Below, in pieces: positions 32,813 through 42,359 of a DNA stretch of 64,000 nucleotides. This DNA is from Anniella stebbinsi. Lineage: Eukaryota; Chordata; Lepidosauria; Squamata; Anniellidae. The position numbers and the translations under genes are program-made. The DNA lies in NCBI GenBank assembly GCA_029215795.1, contig JARDYH010000003.1, positions 173,674,382 through 173,738,381 of the forward strand, read 5' to 3'. The notes under the pieces are model-generated. The model saw nothing but the letters and a program-made list of their open reading frames with translations, had not been told where the DNA came from and made no database searches. Every line of letters begins with the position of its first letter. Position 1 is the first letter of the stretch.

Positions 32813-33716
32813 TAATGTGTTGGGAACAATGGAGGAGTGAAAGTTACTATAAATTTGTGTGTCTAGTGGTAGGGAGAGACCCCACACTTGTAAAATTAGA
32901 GGGTCATGATGCTGATTTACAGTCTTTCCTTTAAAAACCAGATATATTGTACTCAGATTTGCTTTAATGACTGGCTCCCAGTGTTTAGGCCTATTCACAT
33001 AGCATCTAAAACTTCGCAATGTCAGATGCTCCCCAACCATTCACTAGGCCTGTCTACCCTTTCCTTTATTCAGAGGTAAATGTCCTTTTAAAAATGCCGC
33101 AAAAACATAATCAGCTCAAGGTAGAGTGGAATATTATTTCCTAGGTTATCATTCACTCTATTTATCAGATTTGGAAGAACGATAATCAAGGCATGAAGTT
33201 GTAAGCTTGAAAAATACCTAAATCAAGATTATTCTCTGCTTCGTTTAATAAGCTAGGTTGTGATTTGTGGCTGGACTAAGACTTATCTCTTTTGGACTCA
33301 GAGACAGAGGAAATCTTATCTGTTTTTTGAATAGCTAACACCTCAATAAACAAAAATGTTGAGAATGTATTACTAAAATAGATGTGAAAATAAGCTACAA
33401 TAAATTAAACAGCAAAGCCAATGTAATCTTTATTGCCTTCTTCAGCCATTGTGGAATCTGGTTATATTGGTTGTTGAGATGTTTAAATTGTATGCACAGT
33501 TTTCTTTCATCTGGATTACAATCTTTACTCCAAGTTAGGCTCTATGAGAACATTGTGTTCAAATACTCTGTAATAATGCAAGGAAGTAGAAGTGAACACC
33601 AATCTCAAGGTTCGGTTCAGTCCCTGATTCGGAAAACACTCAGGGGGCTTTGGAAACTGCCCGAATTGACTTGGAATCTGAGTCTTCTTTCAGAAATCCA
33701 AACTTTGAGTGCCTCT
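32813..33716. other. Unassigned intergenic DNA
   Basis: A 115-codon plus frame at 33384-33731 has no recognised domain and runs into the TIR element. Confidence 0.4.
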
Positions 33717-33876
33717 ACAAGAGAGGTTTAAAGCTCTTTCAAGGAGCTTTAAAAATTTAACCTCTACAAGAGAGGAGCGCAAATTGGGAACTGAGGCGCT
33801 TTAAACATCCGATTATTTGCATTATCGAATGCGCGTTAAATAGCGAGTTTTATTTTGCTCCGGCCGTTAAAGCGCA

Positions 33877-34423
33877 TTTTGACAGCTGACAGCCGGGCGG
33901 TCAGGAGGCTGAATGAGAGGAGGAGGAGGAGGAGGAGGAGGAGGAGGAAATTATGTCACCCTCCCTCAGCGCGGAAAGAACAGGATTGCGCGGAAGGGAG
34001 GAAAGTGGGAGGAGGGGAGCCTTTAAAATGCATCGCCCAGCCTGTCCAGGCGGAGGCTGGATCGGACAGAAGGACCCGCTTCTCTCCAAAGGGAGCCGCT
34101 TGGCTTTCGACCCCGTTGCCCCAGGAGCTGGACTAGAGATCGGCTTTCAGGTAAATCCCGCAGGCGGGCGGCGCAGGGACCGTTCCGTCGCTCGCTTTGA
34201 AGCCGCAGCAGCAGCGCCGCTGCCGCCTCGTCCCCCAGGGGCCACCGCCGTCTGCACAAAGGGAGAGAGAGCCGCCTTCCTTGCCTCGCTCCAGCAGACG
34301 ACGTCCCGGGTTACAGCCCTGAAAATGTCACCAAGCACCTGCCCGATCCTTCCCACTAGGGCGCCGGTGGGGGAGGGGGGACCACAGACACACAACCGCG
34401 GCTTCTTCTTCCCGCCGACTCTC
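33877..34423. other. CpG-rich cargo, candidate captured promoter/first exon
   Basis: This stretch is densely CpG-rich in an otherwise AT-rich window: GCGCGGAAAG, GCGGGCGGCGC, CGTTCCGTCGCTCG, GCAGCGCCGCTGCCG. It contains a good splice-donor string CTTTCAG/GTAAAT (GT at 34151) on the plus strand. A 161-codon plus frame (33953-34438) covers it, but the overlapping minus frames and low-complexity composition weaken a coding claim. I cannot name the source gene. An alternative is that the element evolved GC-rich spacer sequence itself. Confidence 0.5.
33915..33949. repeat. (GGA)n microsatellite
   Basis: About 11 GGA units at the left edge of the cargo. Confidence 0.9.
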
Positions 34424-34512
34424 GTGCAGAGGTATTAGGTGTAAATGCGCTTCAGCGATTGTGCGCATAATCGCCTAACCGGGCGCAAAAGCGAATCCTT
34501 GTGGAGGGGACC

Positions 34513-35059
34513 AAAGGTTTCTTCCCATTGACTGCTCATTTTTGAAACTCAATGAACACTTACAACCTTCTTGTTGTTATTCTTGTTGTTGTTTACGGAG
34601 TTCAATAAACTTTGCAAGCATTGTACCCCATTATGAGGGGAAGAAGCTTACCAAATTTCAAAGTAAGTAAATGTAGGGGTGTTAGGCACTATTAAATGTG
34701 GATTGTTTTGGGGGACTGCTCATAATGTGTATTCCTTGGCAGAATAGGTTGAAATTTACAGGCATGTTTCCCCCCATCAGAGGAGATGAAGCTTGCCAAA
34801 TTTCAGAACTACAGCTGCTGCAGGGCTGTCCAAGAACAGCCTTTTCAGTTTGGGGATTTCCAAAAAAGGATTAACTTAACCTACTGGATTTTGGGGGGAG
34901 GGCAATCTGTATGAAAGGCATATAATCATAGGGATACCCTAAGGTAAGAAACCTGAAAAATTTCAGAGTAATAGGCTCAGGTGGGGGTAGGGTGAAGTTA
35001 CCTTTAAAGTTGATTTTAGGGAGAACAACATTCCCCCCATGCTTTTATGGACAATATGT
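34513..35059. other. Unassigned intergenic DNA
   Basis: Nothing recognised. Confidence 0.35.
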
Positions 35060-35445
35060 ATACATACATTATAGCGGAGCCCTTCTCCATGCCCCACCAA
35101 TGCGAGATATACACTATGGTGGGACATGGGAGAGAGCTTTGGCTATGGAATGCCCACCCCCTGGAAACCTGATTGGCGCCGGTACTGGCTACATTTCAGT
35201 GCCAGGTTAAGACATGGCTTTTTAATAAAGCCTTTAATGGCTAAATCCACCAGCCTGCACACTGTCTTGTTTTAATTGGATTCTACTGTTTTACAATTTT
35301 GTACTGGTTTAAATATATTAATGGCTTAATTTGTTTTAGAATTCTATATTTATTCTATTTTATATTATGATTTTATCTTTATGCCACCCTGAGATCCTTG
35401 TGCTATAGGGTGGGATATAAATGTTTTAATAAATAAATAAGTAAC
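35060..35445 (+). mobile_element. L2-clade LINE 3' end
   Basis: A degraded terminal ORF (GGGAGAGAGCTTTGGCTATG, GGAATGCCCACCCCCTGGAA, CAGGTTAAGACATGGCTTTT) precedes a 3' UTR and the tail CCACCCTGAGATCCTTG, GGGTGGGATATAAATGTTTT, AATAAATAAATA. The order 'WN-LP', 'F--QLKT-LF', tail is that of L2-type LINE ends. Confidence 0.75.
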
Positions 35446-35608
35446 TTTTAAAATTTCAGAAATGATAGTTGCCAGGTTGTTGTGCAAGAGCAGCCTTTGC
35501 AGTTTCAAAAAGAGATTTGCTTGCACACATGTGTGTTTTTGGGGAGTATTTATGTGAAAAAGATTTACATCAGTGATGTTCCCTTTCAGAGGAATAGGTA
35601 CATTGACT

Positions 35609-35712
35609 GGGCCCTTCAGATGTGTTAATAACAACTTCCATCAGCCTACACAGACATTAATGAGGGATTGTGGGAGCTGTAGTCCAAAATATCTGGAGGG
35701 TGCAAGCTTGCC
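35609..35712. mobile_element. hAT-type palindromic MITE (CCTCCAGATG family)
   Basis: GGCCCTTCAGATGTGTTAAT and AACAACTTCCATCAGCC pair with GTGGGAGCTGTAGTCCAAAA and TATCTGGAGGGTGCAAGC. Confidence 0.65.
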
Positions 35713-35739
35713 TAGCTTTGGGCCCAGCATCTATGATGA

Positions 35740-36900
35740 ATGAAATGGCTATGTTAGGAGCAAGGTGAAAATCAAAGAAGGTCCTCTGCTTAGGGAAAAT
35801 TGTGAATTGTTAACAGGTAATGGGGAGAAGGTGGAACTACTCATTTCCTAGCTTGCCTCAGTCTTCTCCTACAAGGGGAGTTGTGTTCAACCTTGGACAA
35901 ATAGAACAAATGATATATGGAGGTAGTTGCAGCCCAGAATAAATAAGGACACAGTTAGAGAGCTCTCGGTTACTTTAAATGACTGCAAGACTTAAGGGCC
36001 AGCTGAATTACATTCCCAGGTGCTGAAGGAGCTTGTGGATATTATTTCAGAGATACTGTCTGTAATCTCTGAGAATTCCTGGAGAACAGGTGAGGTGCCA
36101 GAAGATTGGAGACAGGAAAATGTCGTACCCATCTTCAAAAAGGGGAGAAAGGTAGAACCAAGGAACTACAGAAAAAGCAGCCTGATGTCAATACCAGGAA
36201 AAAAATCTCAAGCATGTGCTTAAGCAGTCTGTTTGTGAGCATTTAGAAAATAATGCATTGATTATTAAGAGTCAACATGGGTGTGTGAGGAATAAGTCAT
36301 GCCAGATCAACCTTATTTCCTTTTATGATAGACTTGCTAGTTTGGTAGATCATGGGAATGCTTTGGATATAGTATATCTTGATTTCAGCAAAGCATTTGA
36401 AAAGGTTTACTATGATATCCATCTTGACATTATGGTAAAATGTAGGTTGGACAATTCTGCAATTAGATGGATCTACAGCTGCTTGAGCAACCATACTCAG
36501 CGAGTGCTAATTAATGGCCTGGCATCTTCCTAGAGAGAAGTCTTGAGTGGAGTGCTGCAGGGCTCTGTTCTAGGCCCTGCACTGTTCAACATTTTTATAA
36601 ATGACTTGTAGAGGGGATGCTTATCAAATGTGAAAATTATACAAACTTAGGAGGGATAGCCAACACTATCGAAGACAGGATCAGTATTCAAAAGGATCTA
36701 GACAGACTGGAACACCAAGCTGAATCTAACAAGATGAGATTTAACAGAGATTTAGGTACAAAAAAAAAATCAAAGACACAAGTATAGGATGGAGGAGACC
36801 TGGCTTGGCAGCAGTACGTATGAAAAGGACCTGGATGTCTTAGACCAACATCCAGCATTTAAACGCATACAGAAGAAAACAGAGAACACTGAGCCAAAAT
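35740..36900 (+). mobile_element. CR1-clade LINE reverse-transcriptase pseudogene
   Basis: Two overlapping frames (36020-36223 and 36216-36533) carry RT landmarks: SWRTGEVPEDWRQENVVPIF and FKKGRK (fingers), SIPGK, then after a frameshift near 36200 SQHGCVRNKSC and VYLDFSKAFEKV, the motif A with its catalytic Asp. Motif B follows as VLQGSVLGPALFNIFIND at about 36555-36608. The YADD box expected after it cannot be read, and stops interrupt the frame. Later, NTIEDRISIQKDLDRLEHQ and WLGSSTYEKDLDV match the CR1 thumb region. The element is non-functional. Its 3' continuation may lie at 37400-37670, beyond an L2 insertion. Confidence 0.88.
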
Positions 36901-36914
36901 CAAACCTGTACAAC

Positions 36915-37380
36915 CAGGGCAAAAATATTTATTTATTTACTTACTTACTTATTGTATTTGTATACCGCCTGATAGCCGAAGCTCTCTGGGCAGTTTACAA
37001 AAATTAAAACCATAACAATTATTCAAAATATAAAACAACAACAGTATAAAAAAGTAGCATAAAAATACAATATAAGAACACAAGCAAGATAAAACCAAGC
37101 AGCAATACAGATTTAAAATACAAATTTAAAACAGCAAAGTTAAAAATTAGACTAATAAACTGTTAAAATGCTGAGGAAATAAAAAGGTCTTCACCTGGCA
37201 TCTAAAAGAGTATAATGTAGGTGCCAGGCGAACCTCTCTAGGGAGCTCATTCCACAGCCGGGGTGCCACAGCAGAGAAGGTCTTCCTCCTGGTAGCCACC
37301 TGCCTCCCTTTCTTTGGCAGGGGCTCACGGAGAAGGGTTGCAGGTGGAGATAAGGGATGTGACACTGCCTATAACTAACA
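36915..37380 (-). mobile_element. L2-clade LINE 3' end with terminal ORF, minus strand
   Basis: Plus-strand order is TTATTTATTTACTTACTTAC tail, TATACCGCCTGATAGCCGAA, A-rich 3' UTR, then the ORF in reverse. The 72-codon minus frame at 37147-37365 contains FSAVAPRLWNELPREVRLAP and FRCQVKTFLFPQ, the characteristic C-terminus of L2-type reverse-transcriptase ORFs. The copy is 5' truncated. It sits between two CR1-like stretches, suggesting it inserted into the CR1 copy. Confidence 0.85.
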
Positions 37381-37399
37381 AACAAAAACAATTAGCACT

Positions 37400-37670
37400 C
37401 CAGAGAGATTTGTACAAACAACAGCAAGAATAAACATAAAAGATCAAGGAAGGAGGGTTGAATTAGAGGAAAGGACACAGGAAAGGACTGGAAAAGGTTT
37501 GAGGAAACATTAGATATGGATTGGTATAAAAGGAAAACACTAGGAAGAATACACAAGTCAAAAGGAACTTCCACAGACACCACCAAAATCCATTTAATGT
37601 TCCTGCTCCATAGAGAGCAAACTAGTAAAGAACATTGACCTCTGGAACAGTGTGCTATAGGCAAGTGGCA
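37400..37670 (+). mobile_element. Possible CR1 3' continuation
   Basis: Sequence such as GGATTGGTATAAAAGGAAAA, TGTTCCTGCTCCATAGAGAG and CTCTGGAACAGTGTGCTATA is compatible with the 3' coding end of a CR1 element, after the L2 insertion at 36915-37380. The match is weak, so this is an inference from position and a few motifs. Confidence 0.35.
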
Positions 37671-37679
37671 GCCCCCTTG

Positions 37680-38450
37680 AGGAATCGGAGCACGGTAAAT
37701 AACGAGATGACACAGGTTTTGGGGTTAAACTTGGGCCACATTTATTGAGGGATCAGCAGAGGGGAAAACTACGTGTGCATCTTCTGACATGGATGGCCAA
37801 TGCCATCATAACAGGTAGGGAAAGTCCATTCAGGCCCGGACATGGCGTGTCCAATACGCCACCCCCAGGCCTCCCCTTTTGGGGTAGGGGGGCCTTCCGT
37901 GTCACCCCAGCACGTGCCTCATGACTCCACGTGAGTGAGGAAGGTTAGCCCCAAAGGTAACCCTTATCTCACCACCTGGGCCTCAAGACTCGCAGGTGAT
38001 GAGCCTCAGGCATTACCAGTCACCGCTAGGTGCCTGCGAATGCTCACCTATCCCTTCCCAGGTGGAGATGCCCGCGCCTAACCGCCCAAATGTGACCAGA
38101 TTAGAAACAACTAAATAACCTATTTAGTACTCCCCCGCTGTCTCACAGTATGAAGTAGGCGAAAAAACCCACAGCCACAAGGGGGTTATGAGCAAAAACT
38201 TCCTACTTGGCTTCCTAAGGACAACCGGAGTTTCATTCCCATACTGCCTACAGGGAGGGAGGGAGGGAGCCGCTTTGCCCAAGAGGAGGGAGGGAGCCCG
38301 GGCCTTATAAAGACTCCGGCTCCCCCTCCACCCCTCCCCTTCCCAATCCAGGAGGCCGCCCAATGGCGTGCCTCCACGCCTCGTCCCCCACACCCGCTGC
38401 AATCTCCCCACCACACCCAGGCTATGCCGGGCGTGTAGTAGGGCCCTTCT
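37680..38450 (-). mobile_element. LTR-like element, copy 1
   Basis: On the minus strand the order is: CCAAT-type box (GCCATTGGGCGG), GC-rich G/A tract, TATA-like TTATAAGG (plus-strand about 38305-38312), leader, then AATAAA (plus-strand about 37740-37745) near the other end. This matches the U3-R-U5 layout of an LTR. A second, diverged copy lies at 42360-43160 in the same orientation; shared blocks include CAGGCAYTACCAGTCACCR-like, GTGCCTGMGAATGCTCACC, CCTAACC, CATACTGCCTMCA and GCCGGGCG. I see no gag/pol sequence and no certain TG...CA ends or duplication. It may be a solo LTR of an old endogenous retroelement. Confidence 0.55.
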
Positions 38451-39210
38451 GGCTATGCTCCATTCCTGAGACAGTTTTCCAGGGTGGCCCGGTGATCTGA
38501 GGCCAAGTGAGGCTCCTTGGCACTGTGGTATCATTGAGGTGAGATTTTTACTTAGAATGGTTTACTCATAACCCCAGGATATAAATCAAATAAGGAAATA
38601 AAGAAATACTATTGTTTGTGACAGAAGGCCAAAGAATGTGGAAAATAATCGAGCGGAGGCTAGGAGCTTCTATCTTTTTCTTTGATGGGATTCCAATGCA
38701 CATCCTTCCACTCAGGGGGCCCTGGACTCTGCTTGCCAAGCTGCTGTGCTTACCAGACCCCCACTGGCCAAGTGCAGCACAGTCTGCAAACACTCAGTGG
38801 CCACCCATGTAGAAATGGTGGCTCATATTTTTCCATAAATTTGATGTTACATTAATGGCAGCCATAAAGGGGTCATCTACATTACAGGCCAGCATGGGCA
38901 GCAAGCAGAGGTGGGCAGCGACAGCTCAGTGAGCACTCACTGGGGATGGACAGGTGTGAATCCATCCATCCCTAATGCCAGATGGTTTGCATTTCTAATT
39001 AAAAACTAAGGTTGCATTTCAGCTGGCTGAAGTTCTTTTGTTAGAGCTCAATGTGTTTTCCATGTTGGAGCCATGCAGTCAGAAGAAAGCACCTCTGAAT
39101 TCAATGGAGTTTACTTCTAGGTACCTATGAATGTGATTGCAGTTATGCCCTTAACCAGAGTGATAAGTCCTTTGAGTATAAATAACAGAAATGCATAATA
39201 ATAATAATAA
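38451..39210. other. Unassigned intergenic DNA
   Basis: Contains one short interspersed-repeat piece at about 39070-39150 (CAGAAGAAAGCACCTCTGAA, TTCAATGGAGTTTACTTC). Nothing else recognised. Confidence 0.4.
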
Positions 39211-39372
39211 AAACATAAGAAGAGCAGTGCTGGATCACGCCAAAGAACTATCTAATCCAGCATACTACTCCCACAGTGGAAAACCATGTGCCTATGGGAA
39301 CTCTGTGTGGACTGAATAATGGACTAGATGGACCCTTGGTCGGAACCAGCATGACTCTTCTTATATTCTAAT
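39211..39372. mobile_element. Inverted pair of CR1 3' termini
   Basis: The left part (ATAAGAAGAGCAGTGCTGGA, CCCACAGTGGAAAACCATGT) is a CR1 terminus in reverse orientation. The right part (ATGGACTAGATGGACCCTTG, CAGCATGACTCTTCTTATAT) is the same terminus in forward orientation, as at 24222-24270. The two are head-to-head within 160 bp. Confidence 0.65.
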
Positions 39373-39583
39373 GTCACAAGCAGGAACATATATCCTAGGG
39401 GCGTTAATATAGGTTCTTCTTTTGACCATGGCTATGGGGACAATCATGACGAGGTCCTGCACATCAACGTTTACTATTACACTACTGTTACTCTTATTTA
39501 ATCCCCATTCCACCTGTTTGCATCACCTTTTTCTCCTGCTGTTTCTGGCATTCCCTCCTTCCTATCTTTAAAGCTGCCTAGAT

Positions 39584-40424
39584 TAGAGATGTGTATCGTA
39601 TCGTTAAAATGTATGATAATGATACGATAAGATCATTATCGTGCATGTTTTTAACGATGACGATACGATAGAAAATCCTACGATAATCATCAGAGACGAT
39701 AATTTTCGGGCGATTTTATCGTTTCATCAGACTGCCATATGAATATACCTATAACTTCTGTATTTTAAAAGTTAGAGGCTTGAAACTCAGTCACAGTGCT
39801 TATGGGGTATGCCTAAGTAGGTGTATGAAATTTGAGATCGATCCCTCCAACCCTCGATTTTATATGAATTTATTAAAGATCGTTTCGGTTCTCAGGTCTG
39901 GCGAGCTGTCATTCTGATCTGTCAGAACAGAAACGATCTTAAATAAATTCATATAAAATCGAGGGTTGGAGGGATCGAACTCAAATTTGGCACATATGTG
40001 TAACACTTGTTGCTACACATATGTGCCAAATTTGAGATCGATCCCTCCAACCCTCGATTTTATATGAATTTATTTAAGATCATTTCCATTCTGACAGATC
40101 AGAATGACAGCTCGCCAGACCTGTCAGAACGGAAACGATCTTTAAAAAATTAATATAAAATCTAGGGTTGGAGGGATCGATCTCAAATTTCATACACATA
40201 CTTAGACATACCTCAGAAGCACTGTGACCGAGTTTCAAGCCTCTAACTTTTAAAATACAGAAGTTATAGGCATTTATTTATTTCTGCCAAATATATCATT
40301 TTTTAACGATAATTATCGCGAAGATGATACGGATCACCTACAATATGAATGAAGGTGATAATTTTTTTGGTTCAAAATGACGATAACGATAAAAAAATGA
40401 TATTTTTTGGCTTGCACACCCCTA
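39584..40424. mobile_element. 841-bp hAT-type element with alternating inverted blocks
   Basis: Ends TAGAGATGTGTATCG and GCACACCCCTA. Flanks GCCTAGAT (39576-39583) and GCCTACAT (40425-40432) match in seven of eight positions, supporting hAT. The first ~130 bp are crowded with CGATA/TATCG words, and the last ~130 bp again. The interior carries GATCGATCCCTCCAACCCTC blocks followed by ATATGAATTTATTAAAGATC four times in alternating orientation, with a central CACATATGTG-containing hairpin near 40000-40030. No ORF. A second copy starts at 63558. A transposase must come from elsewhere. Confidence 0.88.
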
Positions 40425-40432
40425 GCCTACAT

Positions 40433-41399
40433 AGACATTTGCAGACTGCTGCTTTACCACAGTGCTGGACAGGAATTTTGCTCAGTTGCAGTTTTTATGC
40501 CTGGGCCTTTTTACCATCCTTGTTCTGTCTTCCTTTACTTTTCTGATCATTGTCCTACTGCAGTGTTCCTCACTACCAGGGGGCTGGCTGCTGTGATCCA
40601 GGTTACTGGAGGAAGCTTCAGGGGTGGGGAATCAGGAGACCTGCTCTTTTTCAGCTATAAAGTGAAGGGAGAAGGATCAGCCATTAATCTGTATGCTTGT
40701 GTTGAGCACAAGAAGGAAAGAGCAACGTGAATGGCTACTGCAGTGGCACATTGCGCCAGAGTGGGAGGCATGGCTGAGAAAAAGGAAGCAACATGGACTG
40801 GGAGATTTTGCAGCCTTGAGTTGAGCAGAGCACTCTCTCATGGACAAGAAAAAGATCCACCCCATTCCCAGGACCTGTTGGAATTTGCCGGCTTGATAAC
40901 ATGATGACTTATTGATGAAGCTTTGCTTGGATGACATGGATGGGAATGGGGAGGAGAGACTTGAAAAAGGCTTCTGGCTGAGTCGGGTGTAGAGTCCCAC
41001 CATGGGGAGATGAGGGGGTCCCCAACAACACAGGACAGCAGCACCACCTCCAGTGGACTCAGTTGCAGTGCCTGGAACCAAAGTGGCTCCTACTTCAAAA
41101 ACACAGAAGGATCACTGTCCTATCGTATCAAGTGGTTTCTAGGGTGGGTTGTTTGTTTCTAGTTTCTTTCTGCTCTGATTGTCACAAGTGTGGGTGATTT
41201 TATGTTGAGGACAGAGAGGGGGAAGAGGGAAGTCAGGTTTGATTGAGTTTAACAACTGGTTTAATCTGATTTTGGAACACATTAATAATAGTTCCTTGTT
41301 GGACTTAAAACAGCTCAAAGGGTTGTTGCTTCTTCTTTTTAAATCAGTCCTTACTCAAATTCAAGTTTACTTATTATGCTGACTGAAATTGGATATTTG
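40433..41399. other. Unassigned intergenic DNA
   Basis: A 107-codon plus frame (40407-40730) begins inside the hAT element's right end; a 134-codon minus frame lies at 40677-41081. I recognise neither. Confidence 0.4.
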
Positions 41400-41580
41400 G
41401 CATGTAAATGGCAATTACAAGTTCCATGCCATTTTGCTAAACTAGCCGCTTATCAGTATGCAGCAAACAGTTTATGCCTGTAATCTGTCACAATTGGCTT
41501 TGGGGGGCTTGCGTCTGCCTGGCAATGTTTCCATTTAACAAGGCATAATGATAGAGTTCTCTGGCATATTAACAACTGCA
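41400..41580. promoter_or_regulatory. Candidate conserved non-coding element
   Basis: A repeat-free block with GTAAATGGCAATTACAAG, GCTTATCAGTATGCAGCAAA, CTGTCACAATTGG and AACAAGGCATAATGATAG. No ORF or transposon signature. Proposed only on composition and motif density. Confidence 0.2.
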
Positions 41581-41639
41581 GAGACCCACCTGACCCCCAT
41601 TCTTTGTTATAGCACCTGTGAAATAAAGTTACCCAGAGG

Positions 41640-41897
41640 ATCTTCTCTTCTGCCGTACCCAGACTGTGGAATGGCCTGCCAGAGGAGATTCGACAAATTA
41701 GCAGTCTTCATTAATTAAGAGAGCCATGAAGACTGATCTCTTCCAGCAGGCCTACCCAGTTGAATTTTAAGATATTATTAATGATGTATTAGTTTTTATT
41801 TGTTTTAATATTTTATCTATTTTGTGGTTCTTGTGTTTATATTTATTGTTGTTCCCTGCCTCGATCTGGAGGGAGAGGCGGGTTATAAATAAATATG

Positions 41898-41934
<37 letters not shown>

Positions 41935-41935
41935 G
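41640..41935 (+). mobile_element. L2-clade LINE 3' end with (ATT)n tail
   Basis: The start reads as the LINE ORF end: ACTGTGGAATGGCCTGCCAG (WNGLP), AGATTCGACAAATTAGCAG (EIRQIS), ATGAAGACTGATCTCTTCCA (MKTDLF). The 3' UTR ends in GCCTCGATCTGGAGGGAG, a hairpin, then (ATT)n at 41898-41934. Same subfamily as 2860-3126. Confidence 0.85.
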
Positions 41936-42272
41936 GCCTGTTTAAACCCAGTTCTTGATTTCCTGGTATTTCTTCCCATCCCCTTCTGCTTGAATGTGAT
42001 AGAAAGAATGGGAATTTTTTGCACAATACTAATTTCAGATAGGAAATACTACGAAGCACAAATATCAGGGATGGTCACTGAAATGCAGAATGGACAGAGT
42101 AAACCATTGGAAGCTGCAAATCAAATACTGGCCCATTTCATCATTATGTAGAGTTTTGTAATGGAATTGGGTATAATTCAGATGTAAACCACCTTGGGCT
42201 GATCAACTAGTACATTCTTAAAACTAGAGTAGCTGTGTGTCATTTGCACTAAACATTAACAACAGCAACAAC

Positions 42273-42312
<40 letters not shown>
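42273..42312. repeat. (TAA)n microsatellite
   Basis: About 13 TAA units. Confidence 0.95.
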
Positions 42313-42359
42313 GTCAACATAGTAAAATTTGCCCATGAACCAATCTTTATTTGCGTAAC

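Larger units (their letters stand above)
33717..34512. mobile_element. 796-bp TIR element carrying CpG-island-like cargo
   Basis: The left shell has GAGTGCCTCTACAAGAGAGG, an internal second CCTCTACAAGAG, ATTATCGAATGCG and TTAAATAGCGAGTTTTA. The right shell has GTATTAGGTGTAAATGC, GTGCGCATAATCG and CTTGTGGAGGGGACC. Both shells match the 344-bp copy at 7115. Between them (about 33877-34423) lies unrelated GC-rich DNA. Possible flanks TTT and AAA do not match, so no target duplication is supported. The layout resembles Pack-type elements that acquire host fragments between terminal repeats. Confidence 0.78.

Noticed and set aside
33953..34438. 161-codon frame in CpG-rich cargo as an intact gene
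   Set aside because: Overlapping minus frames and Ala/Arg/Pro-rich low complexity suggest GC-driven openness; I report the segment only as possible captured 5' exon sequence.
36605..36622. CTTGTAGAGGGGATG resembling the right end of the cargo-carrying TIR family
   Set aside because: It lies within the CR1 RT coding remnant and has no accompanying shell motifs; a chance match.
38124..38534. 136-codon minus-strand frame
   Set aside because: Falls in the GC-rich promoter-like part of the LTR-like element; low-complexity peptide with no domain.
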